This document shows, in pieces, positions 1-10,550 of a DNA stretch of 64,000 nucleotides. The DNA lies in assembly GCA_030411725.1 (NCBI GenBank), contig MU839847.1:124001-188000 (forward strand). The letters run 5' to 3'. How positions within the stretch are numbered: position 1 is the stretch's first letter; each line of letters starts with the position of its first letter. The notes beneath the pieces were generated by a model. The model was given only the letters and a program-made list of their open reading frames with translations. It did not search any database and was not told the DNA's origin. A program made the position numbers and the translations under genes. This DNA is from Echria macrotheca. Its lineage: Eukaryota; Ascomycota; Sordariomycetes; Sordariales; Schizotheciaceae.

Positions 1-1680
1 ACCGATGCCTGAACATGTCTGGCCAGTGACGTACGGTTCACAATACCGGATAGCTTGCCTACTTGCCACATACCTGGGGCACATACCCGTCCTATTGGAT
101 TTTCTCATTGCCTGGCTTCCATATTGGCCACCTTACCGAACAGCAACGAGAGGTGTCATCATTGCCTGCTGTACGGAAAGTGTGGAACTGGAGGAGTCGA
201 GGACCGCCGTAGTAGCGAGGAGTCTTAGAAAACTCCGTCGATGTCAACTGAACAGCTGTCCGTAGAACTCGGCCGAGTTGTTGTTTTGATGCAACTTATC
301 CGTCAGGCGACATTCTTTGAAACGATCCTCAACCGACAGTGTTGAACTCCCGGCGTCTTCAAGATAGATACATAGATAGATACACGGTCATCTGTCAGAT
401 CACGTTTATCGCAGCTGTGGCTCGGCGCACAGTACCTAGCTGAGCTTGGCGCCCGCACTTGCACCTAGTTGCGGCGCTCGGCGGTCTGGGGTAGCGGACC
501 GGAGAATGGCCAAGATGGTGGGGGACAGGACCATATGGCTTCTGCTTTCGTAATACTTACCTGACAGACAATAGTCAACACCAACCATAGGTAGCTTCTT
601 GAGAGCCTCGCAAGTTCTGATCTAACATCAAAGCCGTGGGGGGTGGGTTAGCTAATCAGCGCTGAGAGTGACGCTGCACGCTCGGGGCGGACTCAACACG
701 CGAAGTTGGGGGCGGCCCGAGGACCGAGCACCCACGGGGTCACCGAGCGAGTCGGCCTGGCATCCATCGTGTGCTGCGGTTGGTATCCATGGCTCGCGCG
801 GACAGACCTTGGCACACACGGCGGCGTGGGTGGTGGGCGATGGCTCTTGAATCGCGCAGTTTCGAGACGGAGCGGTTTGTCGCCGGTTGAATGACCTCTG
901 TCGACGTCAGATTCCCCGAACACGAACCCGAGCCCGCTCACTGCAAAAATCGCGACCGAAACCGGTGCGCGATAGTCTCCCACGACTGAGACCGCAAAAT
1001 GGACAGCCAACTCCCGACCCAACGAAAAAATAAGCGTGTCCCCGAACCCGCAATGCGCGAAAGGGTGTGGACCGCGAGATCCAGATTCGTGGGGCCGCAC
1101 GATAAGCCAATGCAACGCAACGCCAGGTCGCTCTTGCAGACATCGCTCACCAGATGCACTTTTGACAAGCCGCTCGTTATCGCTCTCCATCAAAACCAGC
1201 GCGCGACCAATCGCTCACCGCCGGCGACCGTGACAAACAGCCGCGTGAGCTTACCTCGGCCCAATTGCCGCCAATCCACTGAGCAAGAACAACCCATCGA
1301 AGCCAACCCTTGCAGCAAGCAAGCTGCAAGATAACGTTCGGAAACCCACATGCCCACCAAAAACCCTGCAGTGGGTTCGAGAAAACTTGTCCCACGGCTT
1401 GGCGAAAACCTGTACGTAATTTTAACCCGCCCACCCAACGTCGCAGCAAGTGGGCATGCGACCGAGTCCTTGGGATTGAGAGCAACTGCAAGTCCCTGTT
1501 TTTTTATCGTTTCGCGACGAGACGAGGAAACCCTCACCAAACAAACTCTTCGCGACAAAGCGACAGGAGAGAGACGCAACAAATTGACGACATCCGACGG
1601 CAAAACTGATCGGATCCCCGCATCGGCACCCCTACCCCCGCTTTGTTTCCCCTCTAACCCCCCCGGACGCGAAAAAGAAC
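1..1680. other. Intergenic / upstream region of the permease gene
   Basis: No gene could be supported here. Short open frames exist but show no recognisable domain, no plausible splice structure and no codon pattern like the neighbouring genes. The last 600 bases are C-rich and A-rich without a clear TATA box and probably hold the promoter and 5' UTR of the permease that starts at 1681. Confidence 0.5.
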
Positions 1681-3410
1681 ATGAGCGACACGGGCGCAGC
1701 AGCAGCGACGGCCGCGACGGGCCGTCGCGGCTCGCTTGCGTCGGCGACCCGGACCCGGAGCGGACCCAACAAAGACTCTTCCGGGACGGCAGGCGAGCCG
1801 ACGAGCGGGACCGACGTCGACTCGGCCGACGACCTTCTCGAGGCCATGGGGTACAAGGCCGAGCTGGTGCGGACGCGGTCGACCTGGCACGTGGCCTTCA
1901 TGTCGTTCGTGCTGGCGTCGATCCCCTACGGGCTCGCGACGACGCTCTACTACCCGCTGCAGGGCGGCGGGCCGGTCGTGGTCGTCTGGGGCTGGCTGCT
2001 CGTGAGCCTGATCATCCTGTGCGTGGCCGCATCGCTGGGCGAGATCACGTCCGTCTACCCGACCGCCGGCGGCGTCTACTACCAGACCTTTATGCTTGCG
2101 CCACCCGCGATCCGGCGCGTGTCGGCGTACATGTGCGGCTGGGCCTATGTCGTCGGCAATATCACGATCACGCTGGCTGTGCAGTTTGGTACGACGCTGT
2201 TTTTCGTCGCGTGCGTCAACGTGTTTGAGACGGAGGATGGCGTGGGTGTCTGGCAGGCCGAGACGTACCAGATCTTTCTGACCTTCCTGGCGATCACGCT
2301 GGCGTGCAACGCCATCTCCATCTTCGGCAACCGCTTCCTGCACCTGCTCGACACGTTTGCTGTCTTCTGGACCTTTGCCGGCCTGATCGCCATCCTGGTC
2401 ACAGTGCTGGCCGTGGCCAAGAACGGGCGGCGCGAGGCCTCGTTTGCGCTGGGCGACTTTGAGCCGACCTCGGGCTGGCCGGACGGGTGGTCGTTCTGTG
2501 TCGGGTTGCTGCATGCGGCCTACGCGACGTCGTCGACGGGCATGATCATCAGCATGACGGAGGAGGTCGAGCACCCGTCGACGCAGGTGCCCAAGGCCAT
2601 GGTCATGACGATTGTCATCAACACCATCGGTGGCCTGCTCTTCCTGGTGCCGCTGATGTTTGTGTTGCCGGATCTCGCCGAGCTCGTGGCGCTGCCCTCG
2701 GGCCAGCCAGTGCCGAGCATCATCAAGTCGGCGGTCGGGTCTTCTGGTGGCGCCATTGGCTTGTTGTTGCCGCTCATGGTGCTGGCCATCCTGTGCGGTG
2801 TGGCCTGCACGACGGCCGCGTCGCGGTGCACATGGGCGTTTGCGCGTGATGGCGCCATCCCCGGATCCAAGTGGTGGAGCAAGGTACACCCGACGTTGGA
2901 TCTGCCGCTCAACGCCATGATGCTGTCCATGGCCATCCAGATTGTACTGGGGCTCATCTATTTTGGCTCAAGCACTGCGTTCAATGCCTTTTCGGGTGTT
3001 GGCGTCATCACGCTGACGTTGTCGTACGCTGCCCCCATTGTCTCGTCCATGATTGAGCGTCGCGCCCAGATGAAGAGCGCCAAGTTCCCTCTTGGAAAGC
3101 TCGGCTGGTTCTGCAATATCATTGCCGTCGGTATGTATCTCCTTTCCCCTGTCGCGTTTCGCCGCTAAACCTTTTCTCAGGTTGGACCGCTCTCGCAGTT
3201 CCCCTCTTCTGCATGCCGGCCTACATCCCCGTGACGGCAGCGACAGTCAACTATGCGCCGGTCGTCTTCGTCGCCTTCACGGCCGTTTCGGGCGTGTGGT
3301 ACTTTGTATGGGGCCGCAAGCACTACCGCGGCCCGCCAACCGAGACCCTCGGTGTCGCGGGCGGGCCGCTGGTCGAGTCGGCCGACGAGACAGCGCCCAA
3401 GAAGGACTGA
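1681..3410 (+). CDS. Amino acid / GABA / choline-type permease (APC superfamily)
   Basis: Exons 1681-3130 and 3181-3410, about 559 residues. A 50-bp intron (GTATGT..CAG) splits a Gly codon; reading through it hits a stop at once. The N-terminal 50 residues are Ser/Thr/Ala-rich and cytosolic. About twelve hydrophobic segments follow, starting near residue 75. The family signature PTAGGVYYQ sits near residue 125, and a consensus with the string EEVEHPSTQVPKA near 295 is typical of the BAT1/GABA/choline permease branch (TC 2.A.3.4). This places it as a plasma-membrane proton-coupled importer of amino acids, GABA or choline; the substrate cannot be told from sequence. The start ATG has a good context (AGAACATGA). 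It converges on the siderophore transporter, with only 102 bp between the two stop codons. Confidence 0.9.
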
Positions 3411-3512
3411 GCATTTTCCGGAGAGGATTCTATCAACTAGGTTTGCACCTCATTTCAGCGGGGGTTAATATGATATTTTCAACATTTCTATGCTCTGTAT
3501 TATCTGTTTTGC

Positions 3513-5359
3513 TTATGCCACCACCCCCTGAACCTGCCGGTCGTCGTCTGCCAGCTTCGTGTCCCGCCACATCCAGGCAGCCGCCAGGGCCGCCGCCAGC
3601 GCGATCACGCTTGTGATAAGCATATATCTCTGCGCCTCGGCATATGCCAGTGAGATGCCGATGCGCGTCGGGCTGCCTACTGGGTACCCGAGCTGGCTGT
3701 ACAGGCTGCTGTAGATAAAATCGATGCGGGCGCCCGGCGGGAGATGCTTGCGCAGGGCTTCCGGGAAGGTGCCGGTCCAGATGGCAGCCGAGACGGCAGA
3801 CCCAATGGCATATCCCACACTCCCAAACAAGTCGAGGATGGCCAGGATGGCGGCCAGGTGTCGGTGCTGCAGCGGCGCCATCATGGCGATCTCGGCAGCG
3901 ACAACAATGGGTCCACCCGCAAAGGCGACAAAGACCTGCGTCATGATGATGTACCCGATATTGCTGTCGGGTTGGCGGAAGTGGATCATGAGGCCGACGC
4001 CGAGTATCATGAGTGGCAGCGAGAAGTACACGGCCACCCACTTGTAGCGGCGGGTGCGGCGGATGGCGTAGCCCATGACCAGGGCGGAAAAGCAGGAGCC
4101 GACGCGGTAGATGTTGCTGATGTATGTCGCTTTGGTGATGGTCTGGTTCCACACGACCATGAGCATCGAGCTGAAGTAGCTGCCCCACACGGCCGAGTTG
4201 AAGAAGACAAAGGTCAGCATGATGCCGGCGCACAGCACCGTCCGGTCGGCGACCAGGTGCATCGGGATGAAGTTGACGGGCGCGAGGAAGTGCTCGTACA
4301 GCGCGAACACGACGACCAGCACGCCGCCGACCACGAGCATGGAGATGATCAGGGGCGACCGCCACTGCTCGGCCTGGAAGCGCCAGATGCTGAGCGGGAC
4401 CAGCACCAGCGCCATGCCGCCGGCCAGCAGCAGCACGCCCAACAGGTCAAACTGGATGACGAACTTCTTGACCGACTTGACCGTCAGACGGCCCTTCTCG
4501 GTGTGGATCACACCCATGCGTTTTGCCTTTCTCTGGTTCCACAGGAACAACAGAATCAGGGGCATCACGACCACGGGCGTGATGATGGCCCAGATGCCGA
4601 AACCCCAGCGCCAGCCAGCGCCCTGGATGAAAGCCTCCGAGATGGGCCCGCCGAGCCAGGTCGTGACGATGTACGGCGACGTCGCAAACGCGAGCATCAG
4701 CCCTCGATTCCGGAGGGCTGACGTGTCCGCGACAAAAACGGTGAGACAGTAGCTCACGCCCTGTGCGCTATGTGTCTGTCAGTATGCGCACCACAAAGAC
4801 ACATGGCTCACAAACATACCCGACGAGCGAAAACACCTGCGCAGCAGCGTATGTCTCGACGTTGTCGCACACGGCCATCATGATGAAGCCAATGACCCAG
4901 AACACCAGCATCAGCGCCATGCCCTGCGGCCGGCCCCAGACGTCGAGAATCTTGGCTAGCGGCAGCTTGGACAAGCCGGCGATGATGCTCGACATGATGC
5001 CGGTCGCGGCGGTAAGCGAGTGCATCGAGAAACTGCTCGTGACGAAGGGGGTGAAGGCGCGCACGACGACCTCTTGCGTCGAGGTCACGAAGTAGATGAG
5101 CCATATTCTGCGAATGGTCAGAAAATTGTGTGTCTGGCCTCTAACAAAAAACGTACAGGCCGTATGCCGCGATGAGGTGCCATTTCGTCCAGACGGCCGC
5201 CGCGCCCTCGATGCCCTGCACGCCGGCCTGCTGCTCCTCGGACGGGTCCGCGTCGTAAGGGGCCTGTCTGTCGACCGTCTTTTCTCGCTCCGAGTCGGAG
5301 GGGAGCTCCCTTATCCCCGCATCCCCGTCCTTTTCGACATCTATCCCGTGAGAAGTCAT
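3513..5359 (-). CDS. Siderophore-iron MFS transporter (SIT/ARN family)
   Basis: Complement of 3513-4767, 4820-5107 and 5157-5359, about 581 residues; introns of 52 and 49 bp keep the frame. The cytosolic N-terminus (about 60 acidic residues) is followed by W-x-K-W-H-L-I-A-A-Y-G-L and an F-V-T-S-T-Q stretch opening TM1. F-x-x-H-S-L in TM2 and ADTSALRNR in the loop between TM4 and TM5 are hallmarks of fungal siderophore transporters (Sit1, Arn, MirA/MirB). About 14 hydrophobic segments are present. It should import ferric siderophore complexes by proton symport at the plasma membrane; the specific siderophore is unknown. I start at ATG 5359. It is divergent from a CFEM gene, with a GATA palindrome 290 bp upstream (5651-5677), so iron repression by an SreA-type factor is inferred. 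Confidence 0.92.
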
Positions 5360-5650
5360 AATGGCGACGTCGTCCTGCACCAAAGAGGATATACCTTGAG
5401 CAAATATGAGGGGATGGTGTTGACAAGGACAAGAAAGAATCCCCCTTCCCTCCCGTCACATCGCACGTCTCCCCTCGTCGGCTGCTCTCGGAGAGCCCAG
5501 CGCGCTGCCGTGTCCACTGCCCCCATCCCAGATCCCCCATCGCCCCTCGGGCCAAGGCACCATCCTCGTCTGGGGTGACTTCGCTCGCGTGCCCAGCCCT
5601 GCGGGTGCTTCTGCCGAGCCAATGGTTGCGGTCGGAGGGATCCGCTAATC

Positions 5651-5677
5651 TTATCAGATCATCTGATGATCTGATAA
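5651..5677. promoter_or_regulatory. Palindromic double GATA site (SreA/SRE-type, iron repression)
   Basis: A perfect 27-bp palindrome: left arm TTATCAGATCATC, one central base, right arm GATGATCTGATAA. Each outer part is an exact match to ATCWGATAA, one on each strand. ATCWGATAA is the site established for the iron-responsive GATA repressors SreA (Aspergillus) and SRE (Neurospora and others). It lies 292 bp before the transporter start and 503 bp before the CFEM start. Binding in this organism is inferred, not shown. Confidence 0.75.
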
Positions 5678-5808
5678 AAACTGCCCAAAACCGAGGGAAA
5701 AAAACTCAGGGTGGGGGCCTGGACGCCGGTTCGCGGCCTGGCCAAGGAATCCAGGACTTTCCGAGGGAGCAAGTTTGCAGACGGGCACGGGGCGGTAGCT
5801 CTGAGTCA

Positions 5809-5843
5809 AACATTTTTCTGTGGCATCTCCACGGAAAAATGTT
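5809..5843. repeat. Inverted repeat, 15-bp arms, in CFEM promoter
   Basis: Arm 5809-5823 (AACATTTTTCTGTGG) pairs with arm 5829-5843 (CCACGGAAAAATGTT) at 14 of 15 positions, with a 5-base spacer. It could be a dimeric factor site or a DNA or RNA hairpin; nothing in the sequence decides which. Confidence 0.6.
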
Positions 5844-6179
5844 GCAAGCATAACTCCCGCTACCTAACATGCCTACCATGAGGAGCCGAGGGAGGGAGGC
5901 AGCTGAATTTCCTGGGAAAGGCCGAGCCACTAGTTCCTGGCGGAGGAGGTGCGAGAGCGGATGCAATGCGCCGTGGAGCTGGGAGGCGGAACCGGCAACT
6001 TCGCGGGGATCCTCGGCGGATGTGATGGCGCGTGGTCGTATTTAATGACGCCAATAGCGCATCGCGACATTCCGTTTCTTGTTCTCGAGGTGTTCAAGTT
6101 TCCGATCTCGCAGCAGTTATTAGAATATTCCTCAATATCCTACGTCACGTCATAGAACGAACGACTCGTCACCGAAAAG

Positions 6180-6721
6180 ATGAAGGCCGTCATCCTCACC
6201 CTCCTTGCTGCCGTCGGCGCCGCCGTGGCCCAAAAGACGTTTGCCGATTACAATCTTCCAGAATGCTCGATTGACTGCCTCAACAAGGCCGTCGACAGCG
6301 CTACGCCGTGCAAGCCCAACGACCTCGACTGCTTCTGCATCGCCGACAACTACCGGGCCACCTACGATGCCGCCGTCGGCTGTGTGCTTCAGAAGTGCGG
6401 CCAGGACGTCGCCATTGGTCCGTAACTCTTGAACTGTGAGAATAGGCGCTTTCTAACAAATACCCAGGCCAGGTCCTTCCCGCCGCTGCCAAGCTCTGCG
6501 AGGAGGTCGCCGGCCCGTACACCGAGACCTGGTCCGACGGCCAGGCCGTGCCTGTGACCCCCGCCCCGACTGCCGATGCGACCGGCTCCGGTGTGGCGAC
6601 TACGACCGCGGCGGCCACGACCACGACTGCGGTTGCGACTTCGACTCCGGCGTCTGGGGTGGGTCGATTCTCGGTTGGATTGGGAGCTGTGGTACCTTTT
6701 GCCTTGGCTGTCCTTTTCTAG
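6180..6721 (+). CDS. CFEM-domain protein, secreted and probably GPI-anchored
   Basis: Exons 6180-6417 and 6468-6721, 163 residues; the 50-bp intron splits a Gly codon. A signal peptide (MKAVILTLLAAVGAAVA, cleaved about 17/18) leads into a CFEM domain with all eight expected cysteines (PEC, IDC, TPC, LDC, FC, VGC, QKC, KLC). A Thr/Ala-rich stalk then ends in a hydrophobic tail (FSVGLGAVVPFALAVLF) typical of a GPI signal. CFEM proteins of the cell wall and plasma membrane bind haem or take part in iron uptake, adhesion or host interaction. The aspartate in the LDC-F-C loop, which coordinates haem iron in Candida Csa2, is present. Its position head-to-head with a siderophore transporter supports an iron role; an effector or structural role remains possible. 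Confidence 0.92.
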
Positions 6722-8105
6722 AGGGTGCAGATACAAGAGCGGGATGTAGGATGTGTATGTAGGATGTGAGGATACCCAATTCATATGTAAGGGCAATTGG
6801 TTATGGGTCATGGAGTTACGATTCGACAGCGTGGATACCTAATACGATGGGGTGTTGTGTCCTTACGGAGCGCCTCTTCGTATGTTGGCAGAGTTGTAGG
6901 CGTATCGTGTCCTGAAGACATGTCGAGGGCTGGTGCGAGCTTGGTCGGACAAAACCCTTCTCGGCGGTTGGAATGTTTCTCTCTGATCCGATTTCAACCA
7001 GTCTTTGTTGACACGAAACGTTTTAGGACTAATCATGATCTCCCTTGGTAGGAGCGATGAGATTTTGCCCTCCTGCCCGATACGGGGGTTTTGACAAGTC
7101 CGTCGCGGCTCCTGCCGCAAAACGACGTCCATCTGTCACCTGCGTTATTATTCATCCAGCCCGGTCCCATTTCCTTGCATTGGTCCCTGGTAGGTAGGGC
7201 CTAGAACCCTGATGGTCACATGCCAAAGTGTCAGCTGCACAAACCGCTGGAGTGTGCTGGTGCTTGTTTCAAGGCACACACCGTCGAACACACAAAACTC
7301 TCCCTTCCTATCCACATTTCTCATGCAAGGACATGCGATCATCACAAAAGACAAAACCCTGTGGTGCCAAGACTCGGACGACCACGGCAGTTCATGCGAG
7401 CATGGAACGAAGGCTAGAACCAGACCAGAACAACCCAAGAACCGAAAGATGTGCCGGTGGAGCTTCGTCCTGCACACCTGAAAATGCTTAACCATGGAAC
7501 CAGGAAAACCCGTGTCTCACCCTGCGGAAACATCCGAAGTCGCACTGCAGAATCCCAACATTTCGCACCGCATTTCGTGCAACAAAAACACCAAGGACCC
7601 AATGGATGGGCACGCCAAGGGTGGATCGCCAGAGCTTCAACCAACCCACTTCATTGGCTGCGTGCGCACCGCGGCAGAAAGCGGAGCCGACAGAGTTTTT
7701 CTACTCACCAGAAATGGCGACAGAGCACCTCATCGGAGGAACGGCCAGAAAAAGCCAAAAATCGTGACAAAACGGTCCCACTGGCGCGCGGGTGGCGACT
7801 CATGCCCGTCCAGCCATTATCCCCGCCGGTGACGCCGGAGAGACTTTCGGGACGGCCAAGTTCTGCAATGTCATTCTCCTGCCTTTCTAGTTCCCTGTGA
7901 CCGCGGGCCGGAACAGGTGGCGACAGCCTCATCCTTGCCAGGGCCGGTTTTGCAGGTAGAATCCGGACAGGGACCGGAGCACGTCAGCGGTGTGGGCGGC
8001 CCGAGGGCGAGAATAAAAACGGCGGGGATGGGCTCGCGCAAACTGTTGGACTGGTGAGAGAAAAAAACTTGTGACCGGTCCACCGCGAAGATCATTCTCG
8101 AGAAC
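6722..8105. other. Intergenic region
   Basis: I see no supported gene. Overlapping open frames on both strands between 7150 and 7950 have no domain, no signal peptide and no consistent splice signals. The last 200 bases (from about 7900) are GC-rich and probably carry the promoter and leader of the methionine permease gene. Confidence 0.5.
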
Positions 8106-9908
8106 ATGTCCAAGCACGCCGCATCGTCTGGGGCCGACTCGGATCTGCCGGCGAGCCCGGGGAGGGCGTCGTCCGGCTCGCTCGGCAAGGACAAAGGTAT
8201 CGTCACCTCGGACAGCCAGGCCGGTATGTCGTCCTCAAACCCTGGAGAGAAACGGGGACGGAAACTTATGGACATACAGGCCACCTCGAAGATGCCCGCG
8301 AGGCCAAGCGGCAGATCGGCGTCGTTTCAGCCACCTTCCTGATCGTGAACCGCGTCATCGGCACCGGCATCTTCGCGACGCCCGGCGCCATCCTCGCACT
8401 CTCCGGCAGCGTGGGTCTGTCGCTGTTCATCTGGGTGGCGGGCATGCTCATCGCCGGCGCCGGTACCGCCGTATACCTCGAGTTCGGCACCGCCATCCCC
8501 CGCAACGGCGGAGAGAAGAACTATCTGGAATATGTCTTCCGCAAGCCAAAGTTTCTCATCACCGGCTGCTACACCGGATACGTCGTCCTCCTCGGCTGGG
8601 CGAGCGGCAACTCGGTCGTTTTTGGGTGCGTTTTTTTTAGTTTGCATTCAGGGGTGGTAAAACAATAACAGACGACTAACATGCGTCCGTTCAAGCGAGT
8701 ACATCCTCCACGCCGCCCAGGTCGAAGTCACCCGGTGGAACCAGCGCGGCATCGGCCTCGCCTGCATCACCGCTGCCTTCCTCATCCACGGCACGGCGCT
8801 GAAATGGGGCATCCGACTGCAAAACGTGCTCGGGTCCATCAAGGTGATCATCATCCTAATTATTGTTGTGGGCGGCTGGGTCGCGCTTGCCGGACACGTG
8901 AAGCTGCCCGAGGACGAGAAGCCGCACAACTTCCGGAACGCCTTTGAGGGCACGACCGGCAGCGCGTACGGCGTCGTGACGGCGCTGTACAACGTCATCT
9001 GGAGCTACATCGGCTACAGCAACGCCAACTACGCCCTCAGCGAGACGCGCAACCCCGTGCGCACGCTGCGCATCGCCGCGCCGCTCGCCATTAGTGTGAT
9101 TTCCGTGCTGTACATGTTTGTCAACATCGCCTACTTTGCCGCCGTGTCCAAGGAGGAGATCCTCGCGTCGCGCCGGCTCGTTGCTGCGTCGCTCTTCCGG
9201 AATGTTTTTGGTGGCACCGCCGAGCGTGCTCTTTCCGTCTTCGTGGCGCTATCGGCCTTTGGCAATGTGCTCAGCGTCATTTTCTCTCAGGGGCGTCTGG
9301 TGCAGGAGCTCGGCCGCGAGGGTGTGCTGCCGTTTTCGCGGCTCTGGGCTAGCAACAAGCCCTTCAATGCGCCACTGGCCGGTCTATTCGAGCACTGGGC
9401 TGTGTCTGTAATCATTATGCTGGCGCCGCCACCGGGGGATGCCTACAACTTTATTCTCAAGTATGTCTTTTTTCTCGCGGCTGTCTCGTTATGGGATCAA
9501 ACTGACATTCACAGCGTCATCTCGTACCCCCTCGCCATCGTCAACACGTTTGTTGCCGGCGGCCTGGTGCATCTCTACCTTAACCGCAAGGCGTGGAACT
9601 GGAACCCGCCCATCAGCGCCACCCTCCCCGTCGTCGTGTTCTTCCTGCTCAGCAACATTTATCTTGTTGCGGCCCCCTTCGTCCCGCCGACCGATGGCCA
9701 GAACGTGTACGAGACGCTGCCATATTGGATCCACTGTGTTGTTGGGTTTGGCATTATTGCTGCCGGAGGGTTTTACTGGCTGGTGTGGGCAGTGGTCCTG
9801 CCCAAGATTGGGCGGTACGAGTTGGTGAGGGAGACGGTGATTGACGACATCGATGGGTGGGAGCGGAATGTGTTTTATAAGCGCCCGTTGAACCAGCGCG
9901 AGGCGTGA
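8106..9908 (+). CDS. MUP1-like high-affinity methionine permease (LAT-type APC)
   Basis: Exons 8106-8223, 8280-8625, 8696-9460 and 9515-9908, about 540 residues; introns of 56, 70 and 54 bp all keep the frame. After a 45-residue polar N-terminus comes the TM1 signature NRVIGTGIFATPGAIL, the helix-break glycine motif of LAT-type transporters. YLEFGTAIPRNGGEKNYLEYVF follows TM2, as in fungal Mup1/Mup3 proteins, and SEVRNP-like SETRNPVRTLRIAAP lies near TM6. About twelve hydrophobic segments are visible. It should import methionine (and possibly cysteine or related amino acids) at the plasma membrane. Methionine specificity is inferred from family resemblance only. The start ATG at 8106 gives a Ser/Gly-rich tail usual for this family. 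Confidence 0.9.
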
Positions 9909-10550
9909 TTTTGGAGTTTATATGGCCTATGATACCACTAGAGTTAAGATTTGTGAACGTTCTGTCCGTCTCGTTCAATTGACATGCATGTCTCGCTGCA
10001 ACTTTCTGTAACCTAGGTGCATCTCCGCAATATTGAAACCTTGCATGATTCAGTAAGGTGGTAGGCAGCACCTCCAGCATCACCTCCAAGACATCAACGT
10101 TCCACAGTCTTGCTGCGCCGAGGCTTTAGCCATGGCTCTATCCACCGCTAGTCTTAGCCCTGATTTGTTACTCAATCGCCTAGCAAGAACTAACACCGGG
10201 TTCAGGCGGGTATCTGCAATACAAGACAAGTCTAGCTCGCAATTCGAGTCTGGCTGCTGGATACAATGCCTGCAGCATCCCAGAGCGTGTAACCCAAACC
10301 GGCGACTACCCACGACCAACTGCATGATGCATCCCGAGACCCCCGCAGCCTTCCATTCGTGTCAGACAACACAAAGTCCTTGCCGAATTCTCTGGGTCTT
10401 TCAAATGCCGTGCCGATTCCCGTACTATATAGAGAGTGCCATGTACCCGGCACGAAGACATCGGTCTCCTCAACTCTGCCATTTTGCCCTCAACACCCGC
10501 CGAGTCCGATACCCGCCCCCTCTCAACCGCACGCCGAAATAACTACAAAA
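9909..10550. other. Intergenic region with likely promoter of the flavoprotein gene
   Basis: No gene supported. A TATA-like stretch (TACTATATAGAG) lies at about 10420-10432, followed by a C-rich, pyrimidine-rich leader running into the ATG at 10551. The frame of the next gene is open upstream of 10551, but the residues there are unlike the family, so I do not extend it. Confidence 0.5.

Larger units (their letters stand above)
5360..6179. promoter_or_regulatory. Shared divergent promoter of siderophore transporter and CFEM gene
   Basis: This 820-bp stretch separates two divergently transcribed genes with iron-related roles. It holds the 27-bp GATA palindrome at 5651-5677, a CCAAT box at 5619-5623, and a 15-bp-arm inverted repeat at 5809-5843. 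No coding region could be supported inside it. Co-regulation of both genes is an inference from the layout and the motifs. Confidence 0.6.

Noticed and set aside
5..265. Short plus frame at the left edge
   Set aside because: Eighty-six codons, no domain, no partner exons, and no upstream sequence to judge it.
1654..2889. Long minus-strand open frame (about 411 codons) opposite the permease gene
   Set aside because: It is the reverse shadow of a GC-rich coding exon; its Arg/His/Asp-rich composition has no domain, while the plus frame has a clear permease signature.
3744..4721. Plus-strand frame of 325 codons opposite the siderophore transporter
   Set aside because: Asp/His/Gly-rich shadow of the membrane protein exon; no start context or domain.
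10359..10550. In-frame upstream extension of the flavoprotein
   Set aside because: It would put 64 residues with no family similarity across the TATA-like and leader region; the ATG at 10551 gives the usual N-terminus.
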